A stretch of DNA of 64,000 bases from Flavobacterium pectinovorum. GTDB lineage: Bacteria; Bacteroidota; Bacteroidia; Flavobacteriales; Flavobacteriaceae. Positions within the stretch are counted from its first letter, which is position 1. Every line of letters starts with the position of its first letter. This document shows positions 1 to 7,230 of this stretch, piece after piece. The stretch is taken from NCBI RefSeq assembly GCF_006438875.1, contig NZ_RCZH01000016.1, positions 897 to 64,896 on the forward strand, written 5' to 3'. The position numbers were made by a program, and so were the translations under genes. The notes beneath the pieces were generated by a model. It saw only the letters and a list, made by a program, of their open reading frames with translations, was not told where the DNA came from and made no database searches.

Positions 1-2300
1 ACACAACAAATTGTGCAACAGCAACAGTAAAAATTACGGTTGTTGCTCCGGTTATAGACGCAGTTCCTGAAACAACAGATTCAGTTAACGGAAGCATCGG
101 AGGAAAAACGACAACTTCACTTATTACAAATGACACCTTAAATGGAAGTTCAGCAATTATAGGAAATCAGGCAGGTCAGGTTACTTTAACCGGAATCACA
201 GTTCCAACAGGATTAACCTTAAATGCAGATGGAACAATATCCGTAGCGGCAGGAACTCCAATAGGAAACTATGAAGTTGAATACAGAATTTGCGAAGTAA
301 ATAATACAAATAATTGCGATATCGCAAAAAGTATTATTCCGGTAACGGGTGCAGTATTAGTTTTGATAGACGATACAGCAGCTTCAGTAGTTGGAGTAAA
401 TCATCCTGTGAATGTTTTAAATGTTCTTGGGAATGATACTAAAAACGGACAAACAATAGTTGCAACAGAAGTTACTATTTCAGAAACAGTTTCAGATCCA
501 ACAGGAAATATTAAACTAAATTCTGACGGAACAATCGTTCTAAAAGCCGATGCACCAGCAGGAACTTATGAATTAACATACCAAGTTTGCGAATTAAACA
601 CAACAAATTGTGCGACAGCAATAGTAAAAATTACTGTTGTTGCGCCAACAATGACAATAACAGCAGATAGTTATTGCTCAAACAACGTTCCTTACGTTTC
701 TTATAATGTGACGCCGGATAATTTCACACCAAATAACTTATTGACAATAAGATGGATTGACAGTGCAAATAATGTAGTTGCAACACAAACCAACTTACCA
801 TTAAGCGGAAATATTCTTTGGCCGGGTGCAGCAATTGACAGTAACGGAAATGGCTTAGATTGGCCGGGATGGATATTGACAAATGGACAATGGACGGAAG
901 GTGCTGACGGATTTGAAAACACAAGACCAAGTGTAACAATGGAGTTTTCATTAAATCCAACGGTAAGTGTTGTGGTAAATTATCCTGCAGCAACATCAGG
1001 ATGTAATGCAAAACCAACATTTACCATTAAGGCAAATGATGATGAAGCGGGACCAATTAATACCAATAAAGAAATAAGTACATCATTGAATATTTTTAAT
1101 AATGATACTTTAAACGGAGTAGCGTTAAGTGCAGCAAATGTTGTCCTGACTACAATTATTCCGAATCCTAATTTGGTTTTAAATGCAGATGGTTCAGTAG
1201 ATCTTAAACCAAAAACACCTACAGGAACATATCAATTAACGTATCAAATTTGTGATGCTTTAAATCCATCAAGCTGTAGTCAGGCAATTGTTAGTGTTAC
1301 AGTGTTGAATCTTCTGGATCCTCCAACACCATTAATTCCAATTCTTTTGACGAATGATACGGCAAGTGTTGATGGAATAAATGGAGAATTAGAATTTATA
1401 AATGTTTTGGATAATGATTTATTAAAAGGACTGCCAATTAATATATCAGACATTGTATTCACGAATATTACAAACAGTCCTTATTTTGAATTTAATGCAG
1501 ATGGAACGGTAAGCGTGAAACCAAATACGCCGGCAGGAAATTATCCATTGACTTATCAAGTTTGTGAAAAAGCAAATCCAACCAATTGTAATACAGCAAT
1601 ATTAGATGTTTTTGTTGAAGTTCCTTCGATAGCCATTATTAAAACCGCTTCATTTAATGATGAAAACGGAGACGGAGTTGCAGAAGCTGGAGAAACAATC
1701 ACGTACAAGTTTAAAGTAACAAATACAGGTAATGTTGCATTAAAACAAATCATGATTACAGATCCTTTACCGGGCGTTGTAATCTCTGGACAAGCCATGA
1801 CTCTGGAACCAAATGAATCGAATGACACAAACTTTACTGCACAATACAAAATAACACAAAATGATATAAACCACGGAAGTGTTACCAATCAGGCAAGTGT
1901 TGAAGGACGAAGCGGAAAAGGAGTTATTATTGGAGATACATCAGATAATGAAAACAATGCCGAAGACAGACCAACTGTTCTTGCCTTGAATGGATGTGAG
2001 ATTAAAGTATTCAATGCTTTTTCTCCAAACGGAGATGCAAAAAATGCACGATTCTATATTCAGGGATTAGAATGTTATCCGGATAATACAGTCGAAATAT
2101 ACAATCGTTGGGGAGTTTTGGTTTATGATACAGACCATTATAATAATGAAGACCGAGCTTTTGTTGGAATCTCCCAAGGACGTGTAACCGTAAAGCAATC
2201 GGACGGTTTACCGGTAGGAACTTATTTTTATATCCTGAAATACAGAGATAGCGGATCGACACAACACGAATTATCAGGTTACTTATATCTTAATAAATAA
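1..2300 (+). CDS. Repeat-rich T9SS type B surface protein, 5' end outside window
   Basis: The reading frame is open from base 3 to the stop at 2298-2300, so this is the C-terminal ~765 residues of a larger protein. Modules of roughly 85-95 residues recur, each ending in a motif like GTYxLTYQxCExxNxxNC followed by a TAIVxVTV strand, which suggests Ig/cadherin-like beta modules. One divergent Trp-rich segment (about 660-1010) interrupts them. Near 1630-1900 lies a DUF11-type repeat, and the end (about 1990-2300) is a gliding motility-associated C-terminal domain with the motifs AFSPNGD, IYNRWG and GTYFYILKY. In this family that domain directs type IX secretion of SprB-like proteins with help from a PorP/SprF protein, and the next gene is one. 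The TTG at 363 is only an internal codon. Likely role: cell-surface adhesin, possibly moved by the gliding machinery. The ligand is unknown. Confidence 0.85.
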   Translation, partial: TTNCATATVKITVVAPVIDAVPETTDSVNGSIGGKTTTSLITNDTLNGSSAIIGNQAGQVTLTGITVPTGLTLNADGTISVAAGTPIGNYEVEYRICEVNNTNNCDIAKSIIPVTGAVLVLIDDTAASVVGVNHPVNVLNVLGNDTKNGQTIVATEVTISETVSDPTGNIKLNSDGTIVLKADAPAGTYELTYQVCELNTTNCATAIVKITVVAPTMTITADSYCSNNVPYVSYNVTPDNFTPNNLLTIRWIDSANNVVATQTNLPLSGNILWPGAAIDSNGNGLDWPGWILTNGQWTEGADGFENTRPSVTMEFSLNPTVSVVVNYPAATSGCNAKPTFTIKANDDEAGPINTNKEISTSLNIFNNDTLNGVALSAANVVLTTIIPNPNLVLNADGSVDLKPKTPTGTYQLTYQICDALNPSSCSQAIVSVTVLNLLDPPTPLIPILLTNDTASVDGINGELEFINVLDNDLLKGLPINISDIVFTNITNSPYFEFNADGTVSVKPNTPAGNYPLTYQVCEKANPTNCNTAILDVFVEVPSIAIIKTASFNDENGDGVAEAGETITYKFKVTNTGNVALKQIMITDPLPGVVISGQAMTLEPNESNDTNFTAQYKITQNDINHGSVTNQASVEGRSGKGVIIGDTSDNENNAEDRPTVLALNGCEIKVFNAFSPNGDAKNARFYIQGLECYPDNTVEIYNRWGVLVYDTDHYNNEDRAFVGISQGRVTVKQSDGLPVGTYFYILKYRDSGSTQHELSGYLYLNK

Positions 2301-2308
2301 AAATTATA

Positions 2309-2339
2309 AACGGCTTAGAATTGGCTAAGCCGTTTTTTT
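2309..2339 (+). terminator. Intrinsic terminator after the surface protein gene
   Basis: Arms 2311-2318 and 2325-2332 pair perfectly (CGGCTTAG with CTAAGCCG) around a 6-nt loop and are followed by seven T at 2333-2339. It lies 10 bases after the stop and only 13 before the PorP start, so it may reduce rather than abolish read-through. Confidence 0.85.
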
Positions 2340-2351
2340 AAAGATTATCAA

Positions 2352-3263
2352 ATGAAAAAACTAGTTTTAATTTTTATGTTTTTTTCCGTTGTATGTACCG
2401 CACAGCAAGACGCGCAGTTTACACAATATATGTATAATACTATTGCAATTAATCCCGCTTATGCAGGTTCGCGAGGTGTTTTAAGCATTTTTGGTTTGTA
2501 CCGCACACAATGGGTTGGACTTGATGGAGCACCGGAAACAAGTACGTTTTCGATAAATACACCTTTAAACAATAGTAAATTGGGACTGGGAGTTTCGTTG
2601 GTAAATGATAAAATTGGACCAACAAACGAAAACACATTATCGGCAGATTTGTCCTATAGTATTCCAACTTCAGAAGATTTTAAACTGTCTTTTGGATTAA
2701 AAGCAACAGCGAATCTTTTCAATTTAGATATAAGCAAATTAAGTTATGAAGATCAGAACGATCCACAATTTCAGGATCTGAATAACAAGTTTACGCCAAA
2801 TGTTGGAGCCGGTGTTTATTGGCATTCAGACAAAGCTTATATTGGTTTATCAGTACCAAATTTCATCCAGACCAATCGATATAATGATAATGATATTGCT
2901 ATTTTCAAAGACAAAATCAACTACTATTTTATGGCAGGTTACGTCTTTAATTTAGACCATTTAGAGTACATAAAATTCAAGCCTGCCCTATTAACAAAAA
3001 TGGTAGAAGGAGCACCTTTACAAGTTGATCTTTCTGGAAATTTTATGTTTAATGATAAATTTGTTGTGGGACTTGCATATCGTTGGAGTGCTTCGGTAAG
3101 TGCAATGGCAGGTTTTCAGGTTTCAAAAAGCATGTATATAGGATACGGTTACGATCATGAAACCACCAATTTAAGAAGATATAGTTCAGGATCGCATGAA
3201 ATTTTCCTTCGTTTTGAATTTTTCAATAATTACAGCAGACTTACATCACCAAGATTCTTTTAA
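2352..3263 (+). CDS. PorP/SprF family type IX secretion membrane protein
   Basis: 303 residues, the usual size for the family. The N-terminus is a signal peptide ending in CTAQ near residue 18, followed by the family signature QDAQFTQYMYN and NPAYAGSRG. The rest alternates short strands as expected for an outer-membrane beta-barrel and ends in a terminal Phe (SPRFF). SprF-like proteins are needed for secretion or attachment of a cognate type B CTD protein, and the gene directly upstream encodes one. The start is the first ATG after the terminator. An OmpA-like gene follows after 12 bases and is probably co-transcribed. Confidence 0.9.
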   Translation: MKKLVLIFMFFSVVCTAQQDAQFTQYMYNTIAINPAYAGSRGVLSIFGLYRTQWVGLDGAPETSTFSINTPLNNSKLGLGVSLVNDKIGPTNENTLSADLSYSIPTSEDFKLSFGLKATANLFNLDISKLSYEDQNDPQFQDLNNKFTPNVGAGVYWHSDKAYIGLSVPNFIQTNRYNDNDIAIFKDKINYYFMAGYVFNLDHLEYIKFKPALLTKMVEGAPLQVDLSGNFMFNDKFVVGLAYRWSASVSAMAGFQVSKSMYIGYGYDHETTNLRRYSSGSHEIFLRFEFFNNYSRLTSPRFF

Positions 3264-3275
3264 TTGATTTAAGAT

Positions 3276-5279
3276 ATGAAGATTAAAAATTTACTTTATT
3301 CCTTTTTGTTCTGTAACATTTTTTTCATGGCAAATGCCCAAACTGCCAGCACAAAAAATGCAGATAAAAAATATGACAATTACGCTTACGCGGATGCAAT
3401 AAAAGCGTACGAAAGTTTAGTTGAAAAAGGAGTTAGAGACGAAAAAGTGTTTCAAAGGCTTGGCAATTCCTATTATCTTATTGGAGAATTACAAGAAGCT
3501 CTAAAATACTATCAGGAATTATTTTTCCTTAATGAAAATCAGGAAGCAGAGTATTTGTACAAATATGCGCAATGTTTAAAATCAGAAGGAAATTATACGC
3601 AATCAGATGAAATTTTGGAAAAACTCAGCCAAAAAGCACCATCAGATAAAAGAGCAATTCTGTTCTTAAACAACAGAAACTATTTAGAAGATATTAAAGC
3701 AAATTCGGACCGATTTGATATTGCAGATGCTGGAATTAATTCAAAAGATTCAGATTATGGAAGTACTATTTTAGATAATAAACTAGTATTTACATCTGCC
3801 AGAGATACAGGTTCAATAATCAAAAAGAACTTTAAATGGACCAATAAAGCGATTTCAACTTTGTATTCTGTTGAATTAAATCCTGACGGAAGCATTGGAA
3901 AACCAATGTTGTTTCACAAAGAAAATTTAAAAGTCAATTTCAATCAATCGACTCCGGTTTTTACAAAAGACGGCAGAACAATGTATTTCACCAGAAATAA
4001 TTCGGTAGATGGAAAAAGAAGACAGAATGAAAATAAAATTACATTCTTAAAACTTTACAAAGCGACCTTAATAGGTGACGAATGGAAAGAAGTTCAGGAA
4101 CTTCCTTTTAATAGTGACGAATATAGTGTTGCGCATCCGGCTTTAAGTATTGATGAAAAAACATTGTATTTTGCATCAGATATGCCGGGAACTTTTGGGC
4201 TTTCAGATATTTTTAAAGTAAGTATAGAAACTGATGGAACTTTTGGCAAGCCTGAAAATTTAGGTCCGGAAATCAATACGGAAGGAAGAGAAACCTTTCC
4301 TTTTATTTCGGATGAAAAAGAACTTTATTTTTCCAGCGACGGAAGACCTGGTTTAGGCGGACTTGATATTTATGTTTCAAAAATAAATAAAGATGGTTCT
4401 TTTGAAGAAGTTCAGAATATTGGAGAACCAATTAATAGTAAGCAAGACGATTTTGCTTTTATAATTAACAGCAAAAACAGAAATGGATTTTTCTCTTCAA
4501 ACAGAATAAACGGTCAGGGATTAGATGATGTTTACCGATTTACAGAAAACCGCAGATTAATTTGCGAACAGTCTGTATCAGGAACGATTACAGATCAGGA
4601 AACAAACGAAACACTTTCGAATGTCAGTCTAATTTTATTTGATGAAGCAGGTAAATCTGCTGTTGAAGCAAAATCAGATATTAATGGAAATTATGTTTTT
4701 TCGAATGTAAAATGCGGAAAGAAATATTTTATCAAAACATCAAAAGAAGAATATTTGTTTAAAGAAGTTTCCTTGACGCTAAAAAAAGCAACAGGCTCAA
4801 CTTCTCTGCCAATAGCTTTAGAAAAGAAACCAAAACCAATAACGGCAATTCCGGTTGTCATAAAAGTAAATAATACTATTAAACCAGTTAAGGTTACGAT
4901 TACCGTTGGAACCGATTTAGGGAAATTATTGCAAATTCCGATGAACTTTTTTGATTTAGGAAAAGCTACAATCAAAAAAACATCTGAACCTCAATTACAG
5001 AAATTAGTTGATATGTTAAACCAATATCCAACAATAAAATTAGATATACGTTCGCATACAGACAGTCGTTCATCAAGTGAAAGTAATCAGATTTTATCAG
5101 ATAAAAGAGCCGAATCGACTAAGGATTGGCTAATACAAAAAGGAATTAATGCCAACCGATTAACAGCAAAAGGATACGGAGAAACACAATTAGTAAATAA
5201 ATGTGCCGATGGTGTAAAATGTACCGAAAAAGAACATCAGCAAAACAGACGAAGCGAATTTATAATTGTTAGCCTCTAA
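3276..5279 (+). CDS. OmpA family protein with TPR, PD40 propeller and peptidase-regulatory-like domain
   Basis: 667 residues. A signal peptide (ends near ANAQ, residue 22) is followed by TPR-like helices (about 25-135), then PD40/WD40-like propeller blades (about 150-430, with motifs such as LYFASD and LYFSSDGRPG), a carboxypeptidase regulatory-like beta-sandwich (about 434-515) and a C-terminal OmpA peptidoglycan-binding domain (about 550-667, SHTDSR and LSDKRAEST). The architecture resembles PorE/SprE-neighbour lipoproteins that tie T9SS outer-membrane parts to peptidoglycan, but no lipobox is visible here. It is the third gene of a surface protein-PorP-OmpA trio and probably anchors or stabilises the complex; that role is inferred. 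Confidence 0.85.
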   Translation: MKIKNLLYSFLFCNIFFMANAQTASTKNADKKYDNYAYADAIKAYESLVEKGVRDEKVFQRLGNSYYLIGELQEALKYYQELFFLNENQEAEYLYKYAQCLKSEGNYTQSDEILEKLSQKAPSDKRAILFLNNRNYLEDIKANSDRFDIADAGINSKDSDYGSTILDNKLVFTSARDTGSIIKKNFKWTNKAISTLYSVELNPDGSIGKPMLFHKENLKVNFNQSTPVFTKDGRTMYFTRNNSVDGKRRQNENKITFLKLYKATLIGDEWKEVQELPFNSDEYSVAHPALSIDEKTLYFASDMPGTFGLSDIFKVSIETDGTFGKPENLGPEINTEGRETFPFISDEKELYFSSDGRPGLGGLDIYVSKINKDGSFEEVQNIGEPINSKQDDFAFIINSKNRNGFFSSNRINGQGLDDVYRFTENRRLICEQSVSGTITDQETNETLSNVSLILFDEAGKSAVEAKSDINGNYVFSNVKCGKKYFIKTSKEEYLFKEVSLTLKKATGSTSLPIALEKKPKPITAIPVVIKVNNTIKPVKVTITVGTDLGKLLQIPMNFFDLGKATIKKTSEPQLQKLVDMLNQYPTIKLDIRSHTDSRSSSESNQILSDKRAESTKDWLIQKGINANRLTAKGYGETQLVNKCADGVKCTEKEHQQNRRSEFIIVSL

Positions 5280-5291
5280 TTATAAAATTAA

Positions 5292-5327
5292 AAAAGACCT
5301 TTTTTAATCTTGAAAAGGTCTTTTTTT
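5292..5327 (+). terminator. Intrinsic terminator after the OmpA-like gene
   Basis: An A-rich stem arm at 5292-5304 (core AAGACCTTTT) pairs with 5313-5325 (core AAAAGGTCTT), followed by a T run to 5327. It closes the surface protein-PorP-OmpA unit. Confidence 0.85.
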
Positions 5328-5353
5328 GGGAAATTGTAAACGTATATTCTCAA

Positions 5354-5398
5354 CTGGACTAAAGTCCAGCTCTACAATATAATTTGTTCCTTCGGAAC
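5354..5398 (-). repeat. Two-hairpin palindromic element, copy 1
   Basis: Read on the minus strand: hairpin 1 (GTTCC/GGAAC, 5386-5398), a linker containing ATATTGTAG, then hairpin 2 (CTGGACT/AGTCCAG, 5354-5369). It is inverted relative to copy 2 at 5484-5528, so the pair resembles a bacterial interspersed mosaic (REP-type) element. Confidence 0.8.
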
Positions 5399-5483
5399 TT
5401 TATTAAGAGTAGTAGGTCTAATGTATGTTGTAGTTCTTCTCTAGTTTAACTTATAAAATTTTTTACGTTTCTAAATCCAAAAA

Positions 5484-5528
5484 GAGCCATCGGCTCCATT
5501 TATATTGTAGGGCTGGACTTTAGTCCAG
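5484..5528 (+). repeat. Two-hairpin palindromic element, copy 2
   Basis: Hairpin 1 is GAGCC-ATC-GGCTC (5484-5496), the linker carries ATATTGTAGGG, and hairpin 2 is CTGGACT-TT-AGTCCAG (5513-5528). The hairpin 1 stem differs from copy 1 on both arms, with pairing preserved. Confidence 0.8.
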
Positions 5529-5555
5529 TTTGCTTTAATCATTATGCATTGTGTT

Positions 5556-5882
5556 TTAATTATCGCCAACAAACATTTGATGGATTTCATCCAGAATCTC
5601 AAATTCATCCGTGGGAATTAGTTCTAACACCATTTCTAGAATGAGCGACACATTAATAGGTGAAGTTTTAACGGTATCCGAAGTTTTATGCGCATCTTGA
5701 TCCAGCGCTACGATACATAATTTTAGGGTTTCTGTAATAATACAACCGAGTTCAGAATAATTTGACAACTTAATTTGAGCCGTAAAAAGCCCTTTTTTAT
5801 CCGGAAACGGTTTTATAGTACGGAAATATTGAGCGGATAATTTTTTTAGGCGTTCTAAATTTTTAGTTTCAATTGTTTCCAT
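5556..5882 (-). CDS. Small conserved protein of unknown function, paralogue of 57632-57973
   Basis: I chose the ATG at 5880-5882, giving 108 residues beginning METIETKN. The frame extends to 6011, but the extra 43 residues have no counterpart in the paralogue. Residues match the gene at 57632 through the whole length: YSELGC(I/V)ITETLKLCIVALD, AHKTSDT(V/I)KTSPI, then LEMVLE and EILDEI(H/N)QM. The protein looks helical and soluble, with no signal peptide or membrane segment. I do not recognise the family. It sits alone between palindromic repeats, with two elements downstream and several upstream. The near-identical central block suggests a conserved interaction surface or a recent duplication. 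Confidence 0.7.
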   Translation of the reverse strand: METIETKNLERLKKLSAQYFRTIKPFPDKKGLFTAQIKLSNYSELGCIITETLKLCIVALDQDAHKTSDTVKTSPINVSLILEMVLELIPTDEFEILDEIHQMFVGDN

Positions 5883-6088
5883 TATATGATATTTTTGATT
5901 GTAAATGGTTCTGTATTTAAGCTTTTTTAATTTTATGCAAGTTGAAATATCTAATTGTAATTTTTCACATACTATAATATGTGGTTTAATTATTTTTTTA
6001 CATTTTTTCAAAAATCAAATCTATTAAACATAGAAGAATAATAGAACGACATATATGTCGTGTTGATATCTTTTTTTAATTTTATGTA

Positions 6089-6101
6089 ATCCCTACGGGA
6101 T
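6089..6101 (+). repeat. Solitary hairpin 1 of the two-hairpin family
   Basis: ATCCC-TAC-GGGAT matches the hairpin 1 pattern but is not followed by the ATATTGTAG linker or hairpin 2, so it is probably a decayed or partial copy. Confidence 0.55.
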
Positions 6102-6139
6102 ATTATGGAAACGTGATTTCCTCTTTCTACCAACATTTA

Positions 6140-6180
6140 ATTCCTAACGGAATATATTGTAGGGATGGATTTTAATCCGT
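6140..6180 (+). repeat. Two-hairpin palindromic element, copy 3
   Basis: Hairpin 1 ATTCC-TAAC-GGAAT (6140-6153), linker ATATTGTAGGG, hairpin 2 ATGGATT-TT-AATCCGT (6165-6180). Hairpin 2 contains a G-U pair on this strand, and its sequence differs from copies 1-2 on both arms. Confidence 0.8.
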
Positions 6181-6206
6181 CCTTCTCAATCATACCGCAA
6201 CCTTGT

Positions 6207-6302
6207 CATTTCGACGGAGGAGAAATCTCACGCGCTAATCGACAAAGATTGGCGATTTTAGCACCGGAGTTTCTGGTGTGATTTCTCCTCCGTCGAAATG
6301 AC
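6207..6302. repeat. Long inverted-repeat element of the GTCATTTCGAC family
   Basis: The outer arms (about 6207-6228 and 6281-6302) are inverted copies running from GTCATTTCGAC through GGAGGAGAAATC. The centre contains TCGACAAAGATTG and CGGAGTTTCTGGTGTG, both found again at 57371-57443. It has no coding capacity and looks like a small non-autonomous element. Confidence 0.75.
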
Positions 6303-6355
6303 AAATTGTAATGAATACAAATCGTTTACAAAAACGTAGAATAATTCATAAAAAA

Positions 6356-6400
6356 GTTCCGGAGGAACGAAACATATTGTAGAGATGGATTTCAATCCAT
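6356..6400 (+). repeat. Two-hairpin palindromic element, copy 4
   Basis: Hairpin 1 GTTCC-GGA-GGAAC (6356-6368), linker with CATATTGTAG, hairpin 2 ATGGATT-TC-AATCCAT (6385-6400). Confidence 0.8.
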
Positions 6401-6645
6401 CATTCGTAATGTAACCACAATCTTTGCGGAATTACGCGTGTGATCTTTCCTCCGTCAGGATGACACAAACCCTGCGCTTTTCGCAAAAAAGTCTTAAAAT
6501 TCATTCATTTTTTTAAAGTAAATTTCCTTTAAATTAAATTTTAACTTATTATCTTAAAAATGAATGTGTTAAGTTTTAAAAAATCGTTTTCGTTGTTTTT
6601 TATATTCATTTTTTTCTAACTTTATAGATCTAAAATTTTTCAGAT

Positions 6646-7071
6646 ATGACTGTAAATCAAATACTAAACGCAAAAGGAAAAAATGTTTATTCCGTACTTT
6701 CAACAACAACAGTTTATGAAGCGCTGAAAGTAATGGGAGAAAAAAACATTGGGGCAATTCTGGTTATCGATGAAGCCGATTTAAAGGGAATATTGTCTGA
6801 GAGGGATTATGCCCGAAAAATTGTTTTGAAAGACAAGTCATCAAAAGAAACTTTTGTGCATGAAATCATGGAAAGCAATGTTTTTTCGGTAAACCTTTCA
6901 AATAATATTGAGGATTGCATGGAGTTGATGAGTACGAAAAGAATCAGACATTTACCAGTTTTGGAAGATGGAATCGTGGTAGGAATAATTTCGATCAGTG
7001 ATGTTGTAAAAGCGATTATAGAAATTCAAAAAGACACTATAAATCATTTAAACTCTTATATTTCTCAGTAA
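6646..7071 (+). CDS. Two-CBS-domain protein
   Basis: 141 residues made almost entirely of a CBS pair (Bateman module). The first CBS is about residues 5-65, with GAILVIDE and GILSERDYARK, and the second about 75-135, with HLPVLEDGIVVGIISISDVV. CBS pairs bind adenine nucleotides or related ligands and usually sense energy state, but this stand-alone protein has no output domain. It is monocistronic: a repeat-rich region precedes it and a terminator follows. The ligand and partner cannot be read from the sequence. Confidence 0.9.
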   Translation: MTVNQILNAKGKNVYSVLSTTTVYEALKVMGEKNIGAILVIDEADLKGILSERDYARKIVLKDKSSKETFVHEIMESNVFSVNLSNNIEDCMELMSTKRIRHLPVLEDGIVVGIISISDVVKAIIEIQKDTINHLNSYISQ

Positions 7072-7097
7072 TATAAAATCAAAAAGCAAACTTTATT

Positions 7098-7130
7098 AAA
7101 TAGTCCAAATTATGATGGACTATTTTTTTT
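7098..7130 (+). terminator. Intrinsic terminator after the CBS gene
   Basis: AAATAGTCCA (7098-7107) pairs with TGGACTATTT (7116-7125) around an 8-nt loop, and the T run continues to 7130. Confidence 0.85.
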
Positions 7131-7198
7131 GGCACAGCGAAAACGTTTTTTTCGGAAAAGAAAAACATAAAAAGACGCCATTTTAAACCAAGACTTAT

Positions 7199-7206
7199 AT
7201 CTTTGT
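7199..7206 (+). promoter_or_regulatory. Putative -7 box of maeB
   Basis: TATCTTTG matches the Bacteroidota TAnnTTTG consensus 24 bases before the maeB ATG. No clear -33 TTG is visible. Confidence 0.55.
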
Positions 7207-7230
7207 AAGCTAGAATAAAAGCTAAATATA

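Larger units (their letters stand above)
5883..6645. other. 763-bp intergenic region filled with palindromic repeats
   Basis: No convincing gene. It contains a single hairpin 1 (6089-6101), two full two-hairpin elements (6140-6180 and 6356-6400), one long inverted-repeat element (6207-6302), and a decayed fragment of that second family near 6430-6465. The last 130 bases before the CBS gene are very AT-rich and should hold its promoter, but no exact TAnnTTTG box was found there. Confidence 0.7.

Noticed and set aside
363..365. TTG at 363 as the true start of the surface protein gene
   Set aside because: The frame is open upstream to the window edge and encodes another complete copy of the repeated module.
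5883..6011. 43-residue N-terminal extension of the small gene at 5556-5882
   Set aside because: The paralogue at 57632 begins at the position matching ATG 5882, and the extension is AT-rich with low-complexity Lys/Ile codons.
5354..6400. CRISPR array
   Set aside because: Spacing is irregular, the copies occur in both orientations and vary in the stems, there are no unique spacers of constant length, and no cas genes are nearby.
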